64,000 bases of DNA, from NCBI GenBank assembly GCA_038373885.1, contig JAWZYV010000136.1, positions 310,001-374,000 on the forward strand, in the 5' to 3' direction. Position numbers and translations under genes: made by a program. Under the pieces are notes generated by a model that had not been told where the DNA came from, ran no database searches, and saw only the letters and a list, made by a program, of their open reading frames with translations. Positions 58,001 through 64,000 of this stretch are shown in pieces. The stretch's first letter is position 1; each line of letters opens with the position of its first letter. The stretch is from Cheiracanthium punctorium. Lineage: Eukaryota > Arthropoda > Arachnida > Araneae > Cheiracanthiidae.

Positions 58001-60066
58001 TCATTACAGGTTTATAACTAAGCTTTCAAACGTTCTCATTCAAAGGAATCTAAAACTACCAGATCTGGCGAGCGTATCAGCCATAAAAACGTGTCCTTCA
58101 TATGTAACAGAGTGCCCAATTTACTATTTATAATTGTCTTTCCTTGCACCGGATGTGACGTGATAGTTGGTTTTTTATATTTTTCTAGGAAACTATTAGG
58201 TTGTAACGAAAGTTTCCCGCCACCGTAAACATCGTCAGCACACAGTTCGCGTTGGCGTATTTGCTCATATTTTGTCAAACAATTTTTGGCATCTGAAAGA
58301 AAGAGACTTACTTTATAACACTATGTTGTGAAATCTGTAAAAAAATATAGTTATCATTAAGTACAAGTTGTCTCAAATGGAACTATCACTCAAGAGGATT
58401 AGAATCATCATTTACTTCCAGTTGTGTTGCAAAAAATCAGCTACAGAATATCAACGAAATATGAGTAGAACTTTAAATACTGTTGTTGTATCACGTAACA
58501 CTGTGCAGGTTTGGTACCGAAAGTTCAAAAACAGTTATCTAAGGAGTTAGAAGTTAGTTTTTAAAGTAGATTTGGCGGAAAACTTTCGTTACAACCCGAT
58601 ATATGGGTCTTACAGGTACAGGTCTTTGAGCATTTTAAATGTGCTCCCAACGTGGAATCTGGTTGTGCAATGTTTAGGCGGTATTTATGGGACACAACGT
58701 ATATCACACAAAAAAATGTGCCAATATATCATGTTTTGTTTATTATAATGTTTCCTATATTTCTAAAGAGTTAGGATGGAGAATGTGAATTTTGCGTCTG
58801 CATCCTCCAGCTGTAGCCGTCAGAGAGTTGGGCAAGAACTAATACTCAACTAACAATTAAAACTAGACTAAATTAGTTAGCCGACAGGTAGATGACAACC
58901 AAAACTAATAGTTCTTAGTTGTAAGGTTCAACTAACTCTGCTCAACTACATTAGTTTTAGTTGCGCAGAAAACTAGAACTAGTTTAGTTGAGCCAAGTTA
59001 GTTGAACCTCTAACTAGCAACTATTAGTTTTAGGTGTAAGGTTCAACTAACTCGGCTCAACTCATTTATTTTAGTTGAAAAGAAAGCTAAAACTAATTTA
59101 GTTGAACCGAGTTAGTTGGACCTTCAACTAACAACTATTTTAGGTGAACATTTAGTTGCGTTCAATCTATTAGTTTTTAGTTGAATGCAAGAGTGGCCAT
59201 ACATGGTAAGCAAGATAAGCATCGCATCGGGGCGCTGTCCTTGAATTGGCGCCATTTCGAACTCAAAAGCTAAAAAATAAGTACAAAACGAATTCCTTCT
59301 TTACATTTGCAAGGGAGTGCTATCACTCTAAAAAATAACGGAACAAATACTGAAAACTTTCCGTAAAATTTTACGGAAATTCTCTGTTTATATTTGAATA
59401 CAGGACAATTTCAGTACATCAAGGGTCAGTGCCTTCCTGGAACAGAATTTTTTACTGGAGTTTACAGGAATAAAATTTCACAAATATACGGAAATAGTAC
59501 TGGCGTCTTAGCTGTCAGTACTTTTCGCGTATTTTCTCGGAAATTAATTTTAAAGTGTACGCAGCCTAGGGCCGTCCCCTGATTGAATGTTCAGTTCATC
59601 TAATATTTTAGTTAATGGTGCCCGACCCTGGTACTGTCTGTCGACCAAAAGAATGGCTCTCACCAAGCAGTCTATGCCAGTCTGTTGTCGTGGAAACAAG
59701 TCACCCTATTTTCGACAGGAGAGAATTGAGAAGAAAAATGACACGAGGTGTGATGTTAACTTTCATTCCGCGAATTCCTATCACGCCCAAACCCCCATTG
59801 GAAATGGGTAGGTCCAGTTGCTACAGCGACCGCCACTATCCAGACTTGGCGGGAGCTATTCTTGTGATCTACAGACAGTAGTTGTACTAAGATTGCGAAT
59901 GATGATGCATGCAGACTGATAGTGCAGGTTGTGGTTTATTTTTCTTACCTCATCGGTCACTTGATTGGACTTGAACTGGATCTGTTCCAGTTCCGACTTC
60001 CCGCCCATCGGTTCCACTCCATTGACTTCTGCTGGTTCCGGCATCTTGAAGCAATGTCTGCAATTC
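31180..60066 (-). CDS. Snap25: SNAP-25 (synaptosomal-associated protein 25), complete coding gene, 7 coding exons
   Basis: Q-SNARE of regulated exocytosis. It pairs with syntaxin and synaptobrevin at the plasma membrane and contributes two SNARE helices. Coding segments on the minus strand are 60044-59949, 54402-54361, 50478-50430, 47720-47603, 41498-41370, 38911-38767 and 31245-31180. They total 645 nt, or 214 residues plus TAA, close to the usual 206-212. Every intron is GT-AG and the phases join without error (0,0,1,2,2,0). Seen in the protein: an N-terminal SNARE motif with zero-layer Gln61, a palmitoylation-type cysteine cluster (C92, C93, C96, C98, C100) followed by PCNK, a linker, and a second SNARE motif with zero-layer Gln183 ending in [11 protein letters not shown]. 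There is no transmembrane segment, as expected for a lipid-anchored SNARE. The ATG exon starts at a polypyrimidine-AG acceptor (60066), so at least one 5' UTR exon lies further upstream. No alternative copy of the cysteine exon was seen. Family assignment is secure; the animal group is inferred. Confidence 0.96.
31491..32537. mobile_element. hAT non-autonomous element with CAGTGGCGGC ends
   Basis: Ends CAGTGGCGGCTCGTGG and CCACGGGCCGCCACTG (complementary apart from one base step), with a perfect 8-bp target duplication TAGGACAC (31483-31490, 32538-32545). 1047 bp, no transposase. It lies in the last SNAP-25 intron, about 245 bp from the terminal exon acceptor. The same end type is used by the element at 55817-57389. 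Confidence 0.9.
32859..32890 (-). mobile_element. Helitron 3' end
   Basis: On the minus strand the hairpin GTGCGAA-TTA-TTCGCAC (32871-32887) is followed by GGGTACCGCTAG, ending at CTAG before a T. This is the same layout as the 3' end of the Helitron at 5909. The matching 5' TC end to the right was not located, so the element length is unknown. Confidence 0.6.
33561..33783 (-). repeat. 3' LTR of the Gypsy element
   Basis: 223 bp, TG...CA on the minus strand, immediately after the purine tract at about 33784-33796. Its first 49 bp (33735-33783) match the 5' remnant at 35646-35694 with a single A/G difference. Confidence 0.85.
33892..34930 (-). pseudogene. Gypsy integrase, frameshifted
   Basis: Three overlapping minus-strand frames. 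The first (34930-34349) has the HHCC zinc-binding region (H..NHLG, CIACQ) and two DDE residues ([16 protein letters not shown]). A frameshift at about 34400 moves to the frame with [12 protein letters not shown], which holds the catalytic Glu. A second shift near 34140 leads to the C-terminal part (GPFPVIARN). No chromodomain was seen. Confidence 0.9.
35067..35640 (-). pseudogene. Gypsy pol fragment: end of reverse transcriptase and RNase H
   Basis: Minus-strand frame beginning in the conserved [11 protein letters not shown] segment at the end of the reverse transcriptase. The RNase H domain follows ([37 protein letters not shown], ending at DNIVADSLS). The catalytic domain of the reverse transcriptase is deleted at the junction with the LTR stub. 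Confidence 0.9.
36375..36985. repeat. two adjacent ~78-bp tandem arrays
   Basis: Array 1 (36375-36550): about 2.3 units with CCGTTTTCAACTAAAAAA, GTGGATTAA and AGTTGTACAGCTAAT. Array 2 (36745-36985): three units with CGGCCGATAACGTAAAACCA and CTTTTATATTGACACTGCAT. The two have different sequence but nearly the same period. They lie in the last SNAP-25 intron. Confidence 0.75.
37608..38748. mobile_element. nested repeats: outer GAAATAGGGTTATTAACAG pair, inner AAGCTTG-rich element
   Basis: GAAATAGGGTTATTAACAGT at about 37611 and its complement at about 38728 form an outer inverted pair. Inside, CAGACAGCATA (37774) and TGTGCTGTCTG (about 38702) bound a region whose two ends are dense in AAGCTTG / CAAGCTT palindromes. 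The interior contains a tRNA-like SINE head (38080-38147). Neither boundary has a clear target duplication. Confidence 0.55.
38080..38165 (-). repeat. tRNA-derived SINE head
   Basis: Minus strand: A-box-like TTGGCCGAACGG and B-box-like GAGTTCGATCCC, about 35 nt apart, as in a tRNA. The acceptor stem does not close and no CCA context exists, so it is not a functional tRNA. Upstream lies AACAGTCACTTCAAACTT, also found next to the tRNA-like sequence at 44385-44452. Confidence 0.65.
38767..38911 (-). CDS. Snap25: SNAP-25 coding exon 6 (second SNARE motif)
   Basis: 145 nt. One base completes Lys145, followed by 48 codons beginning [20 protein letters not shown] and ending [13 protein letters not shown]. 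Gln183 in SQNRQ is the zero-layer glutamine of SNARE helix 2. The acceptor is TTTTAAAG|G, with a weak pyrimidine tract; the donor is CTCAAG|GTGAGA. An AAGCTTG-rich repeat ends about 50 bp from the donor, inside the following intron. Confidence 0.95.
39074..40494. mobile_element. candidate hAT-type element with CAGTGCCGTA ends and a nested piggyBac-like MITE
   Basis: Left CAGTGCCGTATCCAG and right CTCGTTACGGCACTG. A second left-type end (GCAATGCCGTAACGA) lies inside at about 39119. The flanks ATTCCATT / GTTTCATT agree at 6 of 8. A TTAA-type MITE occupies 39752-40243. The weak frame at 39296-39646 shows no known domain. Confidence 0.5.
39752..40243. mobile_element. piggyBac-like MITE, left end eroded
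   Basis: Same family as 1097 and 7362. The right end GTTAAAGGGTTAA is intact and the left end starts within GCTGAAAAAAGGGCAGCCGT. The central hairpin pairs ATCGAAACGTTCATCGCGTG with its complement. Confidence 0.8.
40770..41350. repeat. tandem duplication surrounding MITE B copy 2
   Basis: GCTGCAAAAAGGTATTCTTA through TTATTTTAAGTGTAC occurs at 40776-40838 and 40992-41054. GAGTGGAGTCACTCCAA.TTTTATTGACATGACAGTCTCAG occurs at 40917-40961 and 41282-41326. MITE B copy 2 (41051-41267) sits at one junction. It ends just upstream of SNAP-25 exon 5's donor side. Confidence 0.75.
41051..41267. mobile_element. MITE B copy 2, uninterrupted
   Basis: 217 bp with inverted ends GTACACCCTCCAAAA / TTTTTTGGAGGGTGTAC and sub-terminal CGAGCAAGAGA / TCTCTTGCTCG. 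Provides the empty-site version of the copy at 10532-11202. Confidence 0.8.
41370..41498 (-). CDS. Snap25: SNAP-25 coding exon 5 (linker)
   Basis: 129 nt encoding the linker between the two SNARE motifs. It includes [20 protein letters not shown] and [15 protein letters not shown]. Acceptor CCCTTTAG|A; donor GCTAA|GTGAGT. The pattern W-x(10)-N-Q-P-x-R-V-M-D resembles the variable linker of animal SNAP-25, shifted in sequence but not in length. Confidence 0.94.
41709..42354. mobile_element. MITE with ~125-bp inverted repeats and TGTACG flanks
   Basis: Ends TTAGGGTGGAGCGAAAAA and its complement, with inverted similarity continuing through GCCTGAGTCATTAAATGGTG, AACAAAT.GT and CATCTTCAGGTTCC. 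The hexamer TGTACG directly flanks both sides (41703-41708, 42355-42360). No coding. It lies in SNAP-25 intron 4. Confidence 0.8.
43492..44070 (+). mobile_element. TRIM (miniature LTR retrotransposon), copy 2
   Basis: LTRs of 154 bp each (43492-43645 and 43917-44070; TGTGGCGGC...CCCTTCA), with a perfect 4-bp target duplication CCGT (43488-43491, 44071-44074). The 271-bp internal region begins TTCGCGACCCGGACAACGAA and ends in a G-rich purine tract GGGGGGGGGGAGTAG. It contains four units of a 30-bp repeat (AGTCCGCAACGAGCGGCAGC core), two more than copy 1. The repeat stays in frame ([10 protein letters not shown]), but there are no gag or pol motifs. Confidence 0.9.
44385..44480 (-). repeat. tRNA-derived SINE head, second copy type
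   Basis: Minus strand: B-box GAGTTCGAACCCC and a D-arm-like GCTGGTTAGCAC about 30 nt upstream, preceded by AACAGTCACTTCAAACTTTG, shared with 38080-38165. The stems do not pair as in a working tRNA. Confidence 0.6.
44518..44815 (+). mobile_element. Helitron 5' fragment, same family as 5909-7081
   Basis: Plus strand: ATAAATAAAATTAGACTTTT, ACTTGGAATTAAAAATGTTG and TCTGTCGTTCTGTCAGTGAT match the 5' part of the Helitron at 5909-7081 (minus). One copy of its inner tandem unit follows (TTTAGATTTTGCGAATCAAACTGCG). The TC terminus and the 3' hairpin are missing. Confidence 0.65.
45289..45465. mobile_element. piggyBac-like MITE, internally deleted copy
   Basis: Starts TTAACCCTTTGAGGCGCAAC and ends CGCGTTAAAGCGTTAA. 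It keeps one hairpin arm and the right terminus, joined at about 45410 after GATCTAG; the second arm and AT-rich middle are gone. Confidence 0.8.
47603..47720 (-). CDS. Snap25: SNAP-25 coding exon 4 (cysteine cluster exon)
   Basis: 118 nt encoding residues 63-101 and two bases of Lys102. It completes SNARE helix 1 ([20 protein letters not shown]) and carries the membrane-anchoring cysteines in [13 protein letters not shown]. In the family these cysteines are palmitoylated to tether the protein to the plasma membrane. Acceptor CCTCAG|AA; donor AATAA|GTGAGT. A 2709-bp intron precedes it and a 6104-bp intron follows. Confidence 0.96.
48152..48215. repeat. perfect hairpin TGTGAGAGTTATC with a third arm
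   Basis: TGTGAGAGTTATC (48155-48167), loop GTTT, then GATAACTCTCACA (48172-48184). A further direct copy TGAGAGTTATCGTTTGA follows at about 48191. It is in SNAP-25 intron 4. Confidence 0.75.
49168..49713 (-). mobile_element. mariner deletion derivative, copy 1
   Basis: Inverted ends GGTTGTAACGAAAGTT..CCGCC on both sides. Minus-strand remnants of the transposase N-terminal helix-turn-helix region are visible ([27 protein letters not shown], then [25 protein letters not shown], and NRWLPH before a stop). The catalytic domain is absent: sequence jumps from there to the right end. Same family as 58199-58596. Confidence 0.8.
49754..50375. mobile_element. Tc1/mariner-type MITE with ~165-bp inverted repeats
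   Basis: TA on both sides; ends CAGTGAGTACAAAAAGTCAC and the complement of CAGGGTGTACAAAAAGTCCC. The inverted arms run to CCCATAGATGGCGCTG. The middle encodes a short piece of transposase tail on the plus strand ([23 protein letters not shown], at about 49950-50010), which identifies the superfamily. The other frames are unlike transposase. Confidence 0.85.
50430..50478 (-). CDS. Snap25: SNAP-25 coding exon 3 (49 nt)
   Basis: Encodes [16 protein letters not shown] plus the first base of the next Glu codon. It is bounded by a CTTACAG acceptor and a G|GTAAATA donor. It contains Gln61, the ionic zero-layer glutamine of SNARE helix 1, in the DDQGEQ motif (E-Q-G-E-Q in vertebrates). It lies just outside the long-inverted-repeat MITE at 49754-50375, whose edge is about 55 bp from the donor. 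Confidence 0.95.
50970..51455. repeat. direct duplication of a ~140-bp segment
   Basis: AAAATACTCAGGGCCTAATT at about 50969 recurs as AAAATACTCAGGGCTTAATT at about 51312. Both are followed by GGACCTCTA and TTTTATCTTTTACTTTTAT plus a TTTATTTATTTAT run. The two are separated by about 340 bp. CAGGGC..AATTA resembles a hAT end but no right partner was found. Confidence 0.65.
51935..52007. repeat. GTATAT/TA microsatellite
   Basis: Alternating GTATAT followed by about 20 TA repeats. Confidence 0.9.
52230..52546. other. GC-rich block, candidate solo LTR
   Basis: Begins near TGTCACACGACC and ends near TATTATTACA. It contains an AATAAAAGGGC promoter-like motif and ACAATAAAATAATG, and about 170 bp of unusually GC-rich sequence (52370-52545). 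TG..CA ends suit a solo LTR, but no matching target duplication was found. A mariner is inserted immediately to its right. Confidence 0.3.
52552..53855 (-). mobile_element. mariner-type element with DD41D-spaced transposase
   Basis: 1304 bp flanked by TA. Inverted ends CAGTGGGTTTTTACACATTT / CAGATGGTGTTCACACATTT continue through TTTGTAACGATTTT on both sides. It encodes one transposase on the minus strand (separate entry). Spacing of 41 residues between the second and third catalytic Asp places it with the DD41D (rosa/Visitor-like) branch rather than DD34D mariners. Confidence 0.9.
52610..53711 (-). pseudogene. mariner (DD41D-type) transposase, broken
   Basis: The N-terminal 155 residues (53711-53244) are intact, with helix-turn-helix regions ([30 protein letters not shown]). 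The first catalytic Asp is in [11 protein letters not shown], in another frame at about 53245-53215. The second is in [12 protein letters not shown] (about 52950) and the third in [16 protein letters not shown] (about 52815). At least one frameshift near 53245, further damage near 53030-53200 and one in-frame stop (after TLGGL, about 52750) break it. The original stop is near 52611. Non-functional. Confidence 0.88.
54361..54402 (-). CDS. Snap25: SNAP-25 coding exon 2 (42 nt)
   Basis: A 14-codon exon, [14 protein letters not shown], between a TTTTTCAG acceptor and a GAG|GTAAG donor. It is phase 0 at both ends. It continues the first SNARE helix directly from VTDE of the preceding exon. It was found by continuing the protein and is far too short for ORF prediction. 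Introns of 5546 bp (upstream) and 3882 bp (downstream) flank it. Confidence 0.95.
55503..55740 (+). other. short Lys/Arg-rich open frame, unassigned
   Basis: A plus-strand frame at 55518-55718 ends in a basic run (TPPKKQKRG) and stops before the hAT at 55817. It is less AT-rich than its surroundings. No family recognised. It lies inside SNAP-25 intron 1 on the opposite strand and may be a fragment of an old element. Confidence 0.15.
55817..57389. mobile_element. hAT non-autonomous element with CAGTGGCGGCT ends, carrying a nested pogo-like MITE
   Basis: Ends CAGTGGCGGCTCGTC / TCACAAGCCGCCACTG; perfect 8-bp target duplication ATTCTATG (55809-55816, 57390-57397). 1573 bp including the nested element at 56624-57305. 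No transposase. Located in SNAP-25 intron 1. Confidence 0.9.
56624..57305. mobile_element. pogo/Tigger-like MITE with an internal minisatellite
   Basis: TA on both sides and inverted ends CAGTGAAAACCCGAATT / TTCGGGTTTTAACTG. AATTCGGGTTTT is repeated several times near the right end. Positions 56840-57180 are a tandem array of about four 75-78-bp units, each with TTTGCGAGACCC.AAAAAA and GGGGGCCCCCTCGAAAA. Frames stay open because the period is near a multiple of three. A (GTT)n run is at 56640-56660. Confidence 0.75.
58199..58596 (+). mobile_element. mariner deletion derivative, copy 2 (opposite orientation)
   Basis: Ends GGTTGTAACGAAAGTTTCCC / GGAAAACTTTCGTTACAACC. The plus strand keeps the transposase N-terminus ([40 protein letters not shown]) and then jumps to the right end, so it is more deleted than the copy at 49168-49713. 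Confidence 0.8.
58830..59190. repeat. palindromic AACTA/TAGTT repeat array
   Basis: About 115-bp units (58923 and 59038). Each opens AAGGTTCAACTAACTC.GCT and closes with the complement AGTTGA.CC.AGTTAGTTG, so every unit is an imperfect palindrome. The flanks dissolve into further TTAGTT/AACTAA words. In SNAP-25 intron 1. Confidence 0.75.
59949..60066 (-). CDS. Snap25: SNAP-25 exon with start codon (coding 60044-59949)
   Basis: Encodes residues 1-32, beginning MPEPAEVNG and ending SNQVTDE, the start of the first SNARE motif. The donor reads GATGAG|GTAAG. Upstream of the ATG are 22 nt of 5' UTR, preceded by a pyrimidine-rich tract and TCTAG acceptor on the minus strand. A longer in-frame start further upstream is rejected because it would read through that acceptor into intron. 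The N-terminal stretch before SELEQIQF is the part of the family that normally varies. Confidence 0.93.
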
Positions 60067-60139
60067 CTAGATGGAAAAGGAAAGGATAAAAAAACGGTTA
60101 TACTCAAACAAAAATTGCAAGATATTAACAATTTATAAA

Positions 60140-60185
60140 TTAATTTTAAAAAATCTGGAGTGACTCCACTCGACTTTCCGAAGAC
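60140..60185. repeat. short sequence shared with 40900-40940
   Basis: GGAGTGACTCCACTCGACTT, then TCCGAAGACTT, is the complement of TTCGGAAAGCTGAGTGGAGT, then CACTCC, at about 40909. It lies 75 bp upstream of the SNAP-25 ATG exon. GGAGTGACTCC is itself a palindrome. Confidence 0.55.
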
Positions 60186-60241
60186 TTACGATTAAGATCA
60201 CTACCAAGCATTTAAATAAATTTTAATCGATGAATAATTCA

Positions 60242-60660
60242 AACATATACCAAATTAAAGTTCAATCGAATGCGCCGTTTAAACGCGAGCGCACTTTCAA
60301 GAATTTCTCCCCATATGCCATAATGTAAAAGAAATCTTTGTCGTAGCCTTGTAGAAAAACTATAAGACCTATACACATCAAAATCAATACCGGTCTTACG
60401 ATGATGGTTTATAACATGCATACCCAATTTGAGCTCAATCGAGTCTACCGTTTAAACGCTAACGCACTTTCAAGAAATTCCCCCCCATAGGCTATAATGT
60501 AAAAGAAATCTTTGTTGTAGCCCTATAGAAAAACTATAAGTCCTCTACACACCCAAATCAATACCGGTCTTGCGACGGTGGTTTGTAACATATATACCGA
60601 ATTTGAGCTCAATCGAATGCCCCGTTTAGGAGCTATCGTGTTCACTCATATACACACACA
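60242..60660. repeat. ~174-bp tandem repeat, 2.4 units
   Basis: Landmarks TTGAGCTCAATCGA, CCGTTTAAACGC, ATAATGTAAAAGAAATCTTT and CAAATCAATACCGGTCTT (first unit slightly different) recur at about 60250, 60424 and 60597. It ends in a (CA/TA)-rich run. Directly upstream of the SNAP-25 ATG exon. Confidence 0.8.
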
Positions 60661-62606
60661 TACATACATGTATCTCGTAAAAATAGCCTAAATGAACTCA
60701 GAAGACCTCAAAACGTGTCAATACACCATAATCTCGAAGTCGAATTTTTTCATGATTACAATACTTTCCTTACATGGTACATGTTCGGAAAGTAAAAAGG
60801 AAAAGAATTTGAAGTAATGCAGTTTACCTATTTATTCCATATTAATTGGTTAGAACTCAATTTGAACGTTGAGAACCCATATTTTTTAAAAATTTAGTAA
60901 TAACAGTTAGTGAAAATACAAAAAAGCTGTCCGAAATAGGTATCGACATTACGTTTATATCATAATTACTAATTGTGTGATTCGACTGTAAGAGCATATT
61001 CCGTATTCACTATATCGAATTCTTTATTTTTCCAGATGATTATTAAAACAGACGATTTTTATTCATTCATTGGAACCACGGAGATGCATTATAGGAGTGG
61101 ACACTCTCCATAGTTGTTTTGTTAGATTTTTGGTACCCAAACTAAGTTTCAATTATGTAGACATTGGTAATCTAGTAACGTGAAGCGATCCTAGCGGTAA
61201 AAGAATAAAACATTTCCGGCGCTGACTAATAACTAGTTTTACACGTTTTTAATTTTCCAAACTAGCATATGAACGAGATTATGAACACGGGCACAAAATT
61301 TTAACTATTTTCTTTTTCACCTTTGCTTACGTGATTTCCTTGGTAACAAATGAATAAAAAGGTTATATCTTAAGATTTTTAAAATATTGAGTTTATTTTT
61401 GTTAATGAGTGCGTATATCGTAGCTGACAGAAAAGAAGTTTTCATCTGCCACAGTATGCATTTACATTAGAAAATGGCTTTAAATTCATTAATGAGTTTA
61501 CATGAATTTAATGTGAATCTTTCAGCGACAAATTAAAGCTTTGTTAAAATTTGTCGCAGCATGAAATAAATATAAATACTGCTTGCTTTAGTGTGATCGT
61601 AATAATAAATAAACACTTTTTAAATATTGCATTCACATATACTACATTCATCTAAACTTACTAATAGTTCTTAAAATACAGCTTTTGGGCAAATTAATAA
61701 CACGGCATTACATACGTAATATTACTTCGCTTCGAAACTATTGCCTATATTAATTGAGAAATATTATTCTAAGACAATTATGTAATTGAAACACATCTGA
61801 AGCCAGAAATTATTTATCCAGCATTCATAAGTCTATATATTTAATTTTTTTAAGTTCTGATAATTACTGATAATTGACGATCTTCATTTACTTTGCTGCC
61901 TTGGTGGAAATACAAACAACCTGAGATGTGGAGAAGCAGGATAGGCGCAGTTACCGATGGCGCAGTCTTGCGCCATCTGTGTGAGACAATGGCGTAATCC
62001 CACTTTCTAAGAGAAAAGTGTCCCCTCCTATAAATTTAACTTCGTTATTCGAACAAATTATCAAACTAACTCTTCTGTTGCTGTGCTGGAAGACCAAGAA
62101 TAGATTTCGGAAATGACGTAGTCTGAAAACTATTCGTTCGTAATGTAAGAGCTCTCGATTGCAGTTGTTTACTAGCAGACGATTTTAACCCAATTTGAAA
62201 AAAAATTCATTTAGGTATTCTGTTTCACGACCAACTATGGACTATTAGCTAATTAATATACTAGAGAATATCTTTAGAATGTTGCGTGGAAAAACAGTAT
62301 TACAAAACTGCATTTTTGAAAGGTCATTCAGAATGTTCAGCATCATTTTTTCACGCCCCTACTCGAAAAAGTAAGTCCAATTACTCTTGTCTACTTAAAA
62401 AATAGGTGTGCTGGAAAAGCATTAATTGAAGTAAAATGGAATTCATTAAATTTCAAGAAATGCGTGTTGGTTTTGGAAGAAGATTAATTAGGAATTCTCC
62501 GAAGTAAGCGGAAATTATTTTTCTCATTATTTTCTTGCCCCACCCCCTACTTATTTAAAAAAGGTTAGAGGTGATTGCGAGACAGACAGGGATTTGCAGT
62601 TGCGCT
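60661..62606. other. no gene recognised; upstream intron or flank of SNAP-25
   Basis: AT-rich. Because the ATG exon starts at an acceptor, this is probably 5' UTR intron, but no upstream exon or promoter could be identified. A small palindrome TGGCGCA.TCTTGCGCCA lies at about 61959. Confidence 0.45.
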
Positions 62607-63376
62607 CAGGGCCTGATTACTGAAAAGGCTCGGGAAGCTTGAGCTTCCCCTCAGAATTTGAAGGGGGGGGCCCCGAAAATGACTGAAAAACTGCGATATA
62701 ATTCAAAATTTTGTTTTTAAATGATCTTTTAAGTTATTGTAAACATTTTTAATGAAGAGAAGTGGTGCTTTTCAGAAGTCTTGATACTTCATGTTGCAAC
62801 ATTTCTAAATTGGTTGTTTGCAATGTCTTTGCCTGGGACATCTGCTGCAGTTGCGAGTTTTTTTCTATTATGGGAAATATCTGGTTAGCAGAAAGGGTAG
62901 ATTTTTTAATATGTAATGTTAAACATCTTCTAAATGTCAAAATTAATTCTCAACTTCTCTGTTGCGGTTTTTATGATGTCATCGAAACAAAGAATTCCTG
63001 AAAAAAGCCATGTCTAATGAAAAATAGGACTAAATTAATAAAGTTTAATGTTCCAGTAAGGTAATGTTTTTAGTTATTTGTTAATGTTTGAAGTAATTTG
63101 AAAAATACTGTAAAGTCTCGTTACAATGAACTAAACTATTATGAAGATTAATGAATAAAATATTTTGATCAAAGGAAAATTTCAAATTAATAAATGAAAT
63201 GCTCCTATCAAAGGAAATCATTAGAGCTAATTAAATCAATGAAATTTACTTTTTATGAATAAAATATTTTTATGAAAGAAAATCATTAAAACTTTACTTT
63301 CCCCAAACAAAGAGGTGATGGAGGGGCCCGAAATGAGACTGAGCGTCCCCTCACTTCAGAAGTTAATCGGGCCCTG
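62607..63376. mobile_element. hAT MITE with CAGGGCCTGATTA ends
   Basis: Ends CAGGGCCTGATTA / TTAATCGGGCCCTG; perfect 8-bp target duplication GTTGCGCT (62599-62606, 63377-63384). 770 bp with an AT-rich interior and GAGGGGCCC-type motifs near both ends. No transposase. Confidence 0.88.
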
Positions 63377-63789
63377 GTTGCGCTTTGAGAAAGGGCAGTT
63401 CTGTCTCTTATAACTACGCAGAGGTTTTTCTGGATGAGACAAAGCTTTTGCAGCTGCTGTGCTGGATGAGACAGCCTTACTTTCCGTCCAGGAAAAATCT
63501 CTATAAATAGTGATTTTTCTCTAAAAACGCTTCCATTAAAACTGACAGCTTGCTTGTTGTGATAAAATACCTAACAACATTTTAAAAATCCTGTAAAGAT
63601 TTTTTTAATGTGCTTGTTTCTTGTACGGATATTAAATTAGAGTAGAATTTCTCAAATTCGCTTTTCCGAACTCCAGAATTTCTATAATCCTGAAAGTCCT
63701 TAAAATGATAATAATAATAACCGAAAGGTTTTTTTTTCCTTGTATCAATATTTAAATACATGGTTCACCAGAAATAATAAAAACTAAAA

Positions 63790-64000
63790 ACTCGGCTTTC
63801 GAGCCTCGTCAGGGAGAGATCCCCCTGAACCCCCCTAATTTTTTAGTTTCATTATTGCCATATTAAAACGATATTAATTGACTTTGTCATTGTATCGCTC
63901 ATCTTTCGCCTAGTAACACTATGTTGAAATTTTTATGAGTGTAACCTATTTATAGAAAAATACATGTGGTGTCTATTCTACAGCTTACGAAATATTGTAA
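63790..64000 (+). repeat. family A repeat, copy 4 (cut by window end)
   Basis: Starts AAAACTCGGCTTTCGAGCCT and follows the same order as 5640-5880 and 10629-10870 up to the window edge (TACAGCTTACGAAATATTGT). Confidence 0.8.

Noticed and set aside
59856..60131. Single 91-residue reading of the SNAP-25 start region
   Set aside because: Upstream 30 and downstream 30 residues run into intron. Acceptor at 60067-60068 and donor at 59947-59948 limit the exon.

Overview
The window is AT-rich, intron-rich metazoan nuclear DNA. It has one clearly recognisable protein-coding gene, and most of the rest that can be identified is transposable elements or tandem repeats. The gene is SNAP-25, on the minus strand. 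Seven coding exons, all with GT-AG introns and consistent phases, run from the ATG at 60044 down to the stop at 31180 and encode 214 residues. Introns are 2.5 to 7.5 kb. The protein, the large introns and the repertoire of mariner, hAT, piggyBac-like, Helitron and Ty3/Gypsy elements suggest an arthropod, perhaps an arachnid. That placement is inference; the species cannot be fixed from the sequence.

Layout. 1-11.2 kb is a repeat mosaic: a foldback element, tandem repeats, a TTAA-flanked piggyBac-like MITE carrying a miniature LTR retrotransposon (TRIM), a Helitron inside an unnamed repeat (family A), and several hAT MITEs with 8-bp target duplications. 11.2-31 kb is mostly very AT-rich and gene-free. 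It holds a hAT nested in a hAT (13.8-14.9 kb), a 45-bp minisatellite with higher-order structure (19.6-20.1 kb) and a CAGTGCCGG-ended element full of ~137-bp tandem repeats (24.4-26.9 kb). 31.2-60.1 kb is SNAP-25. Its introns host a hAT element, a deleted Ty3/Gypsy element, a Helitron end, a second TRIM, more piggyBac-like MITEs, several long-inverted-repeat MITEs, a DD41D-type mariner, two deletion derivatives of another mariner, and a pogo-like MITE nested in a hAT. 60.1-64 kb is the upstream part (5' UTR intron or flank) with a tandem repeat, another hAT MITE and a truncated family A copy.

SNAP-25 is the plasma-membrane Q-SNARE that supplies two of the four helices of the exocytic SNARE complex. 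No second host gene could be supported. The transposons are non-autonomous or broken, so all would have needed enzymes from elsewhere. The most unusual items are the TRIM family, which carries an internal 30-bp variable tandem repeat, and several insertions whose exact boundaries are shown by target duplications or by an unoccupied paralogous site inside the same window.
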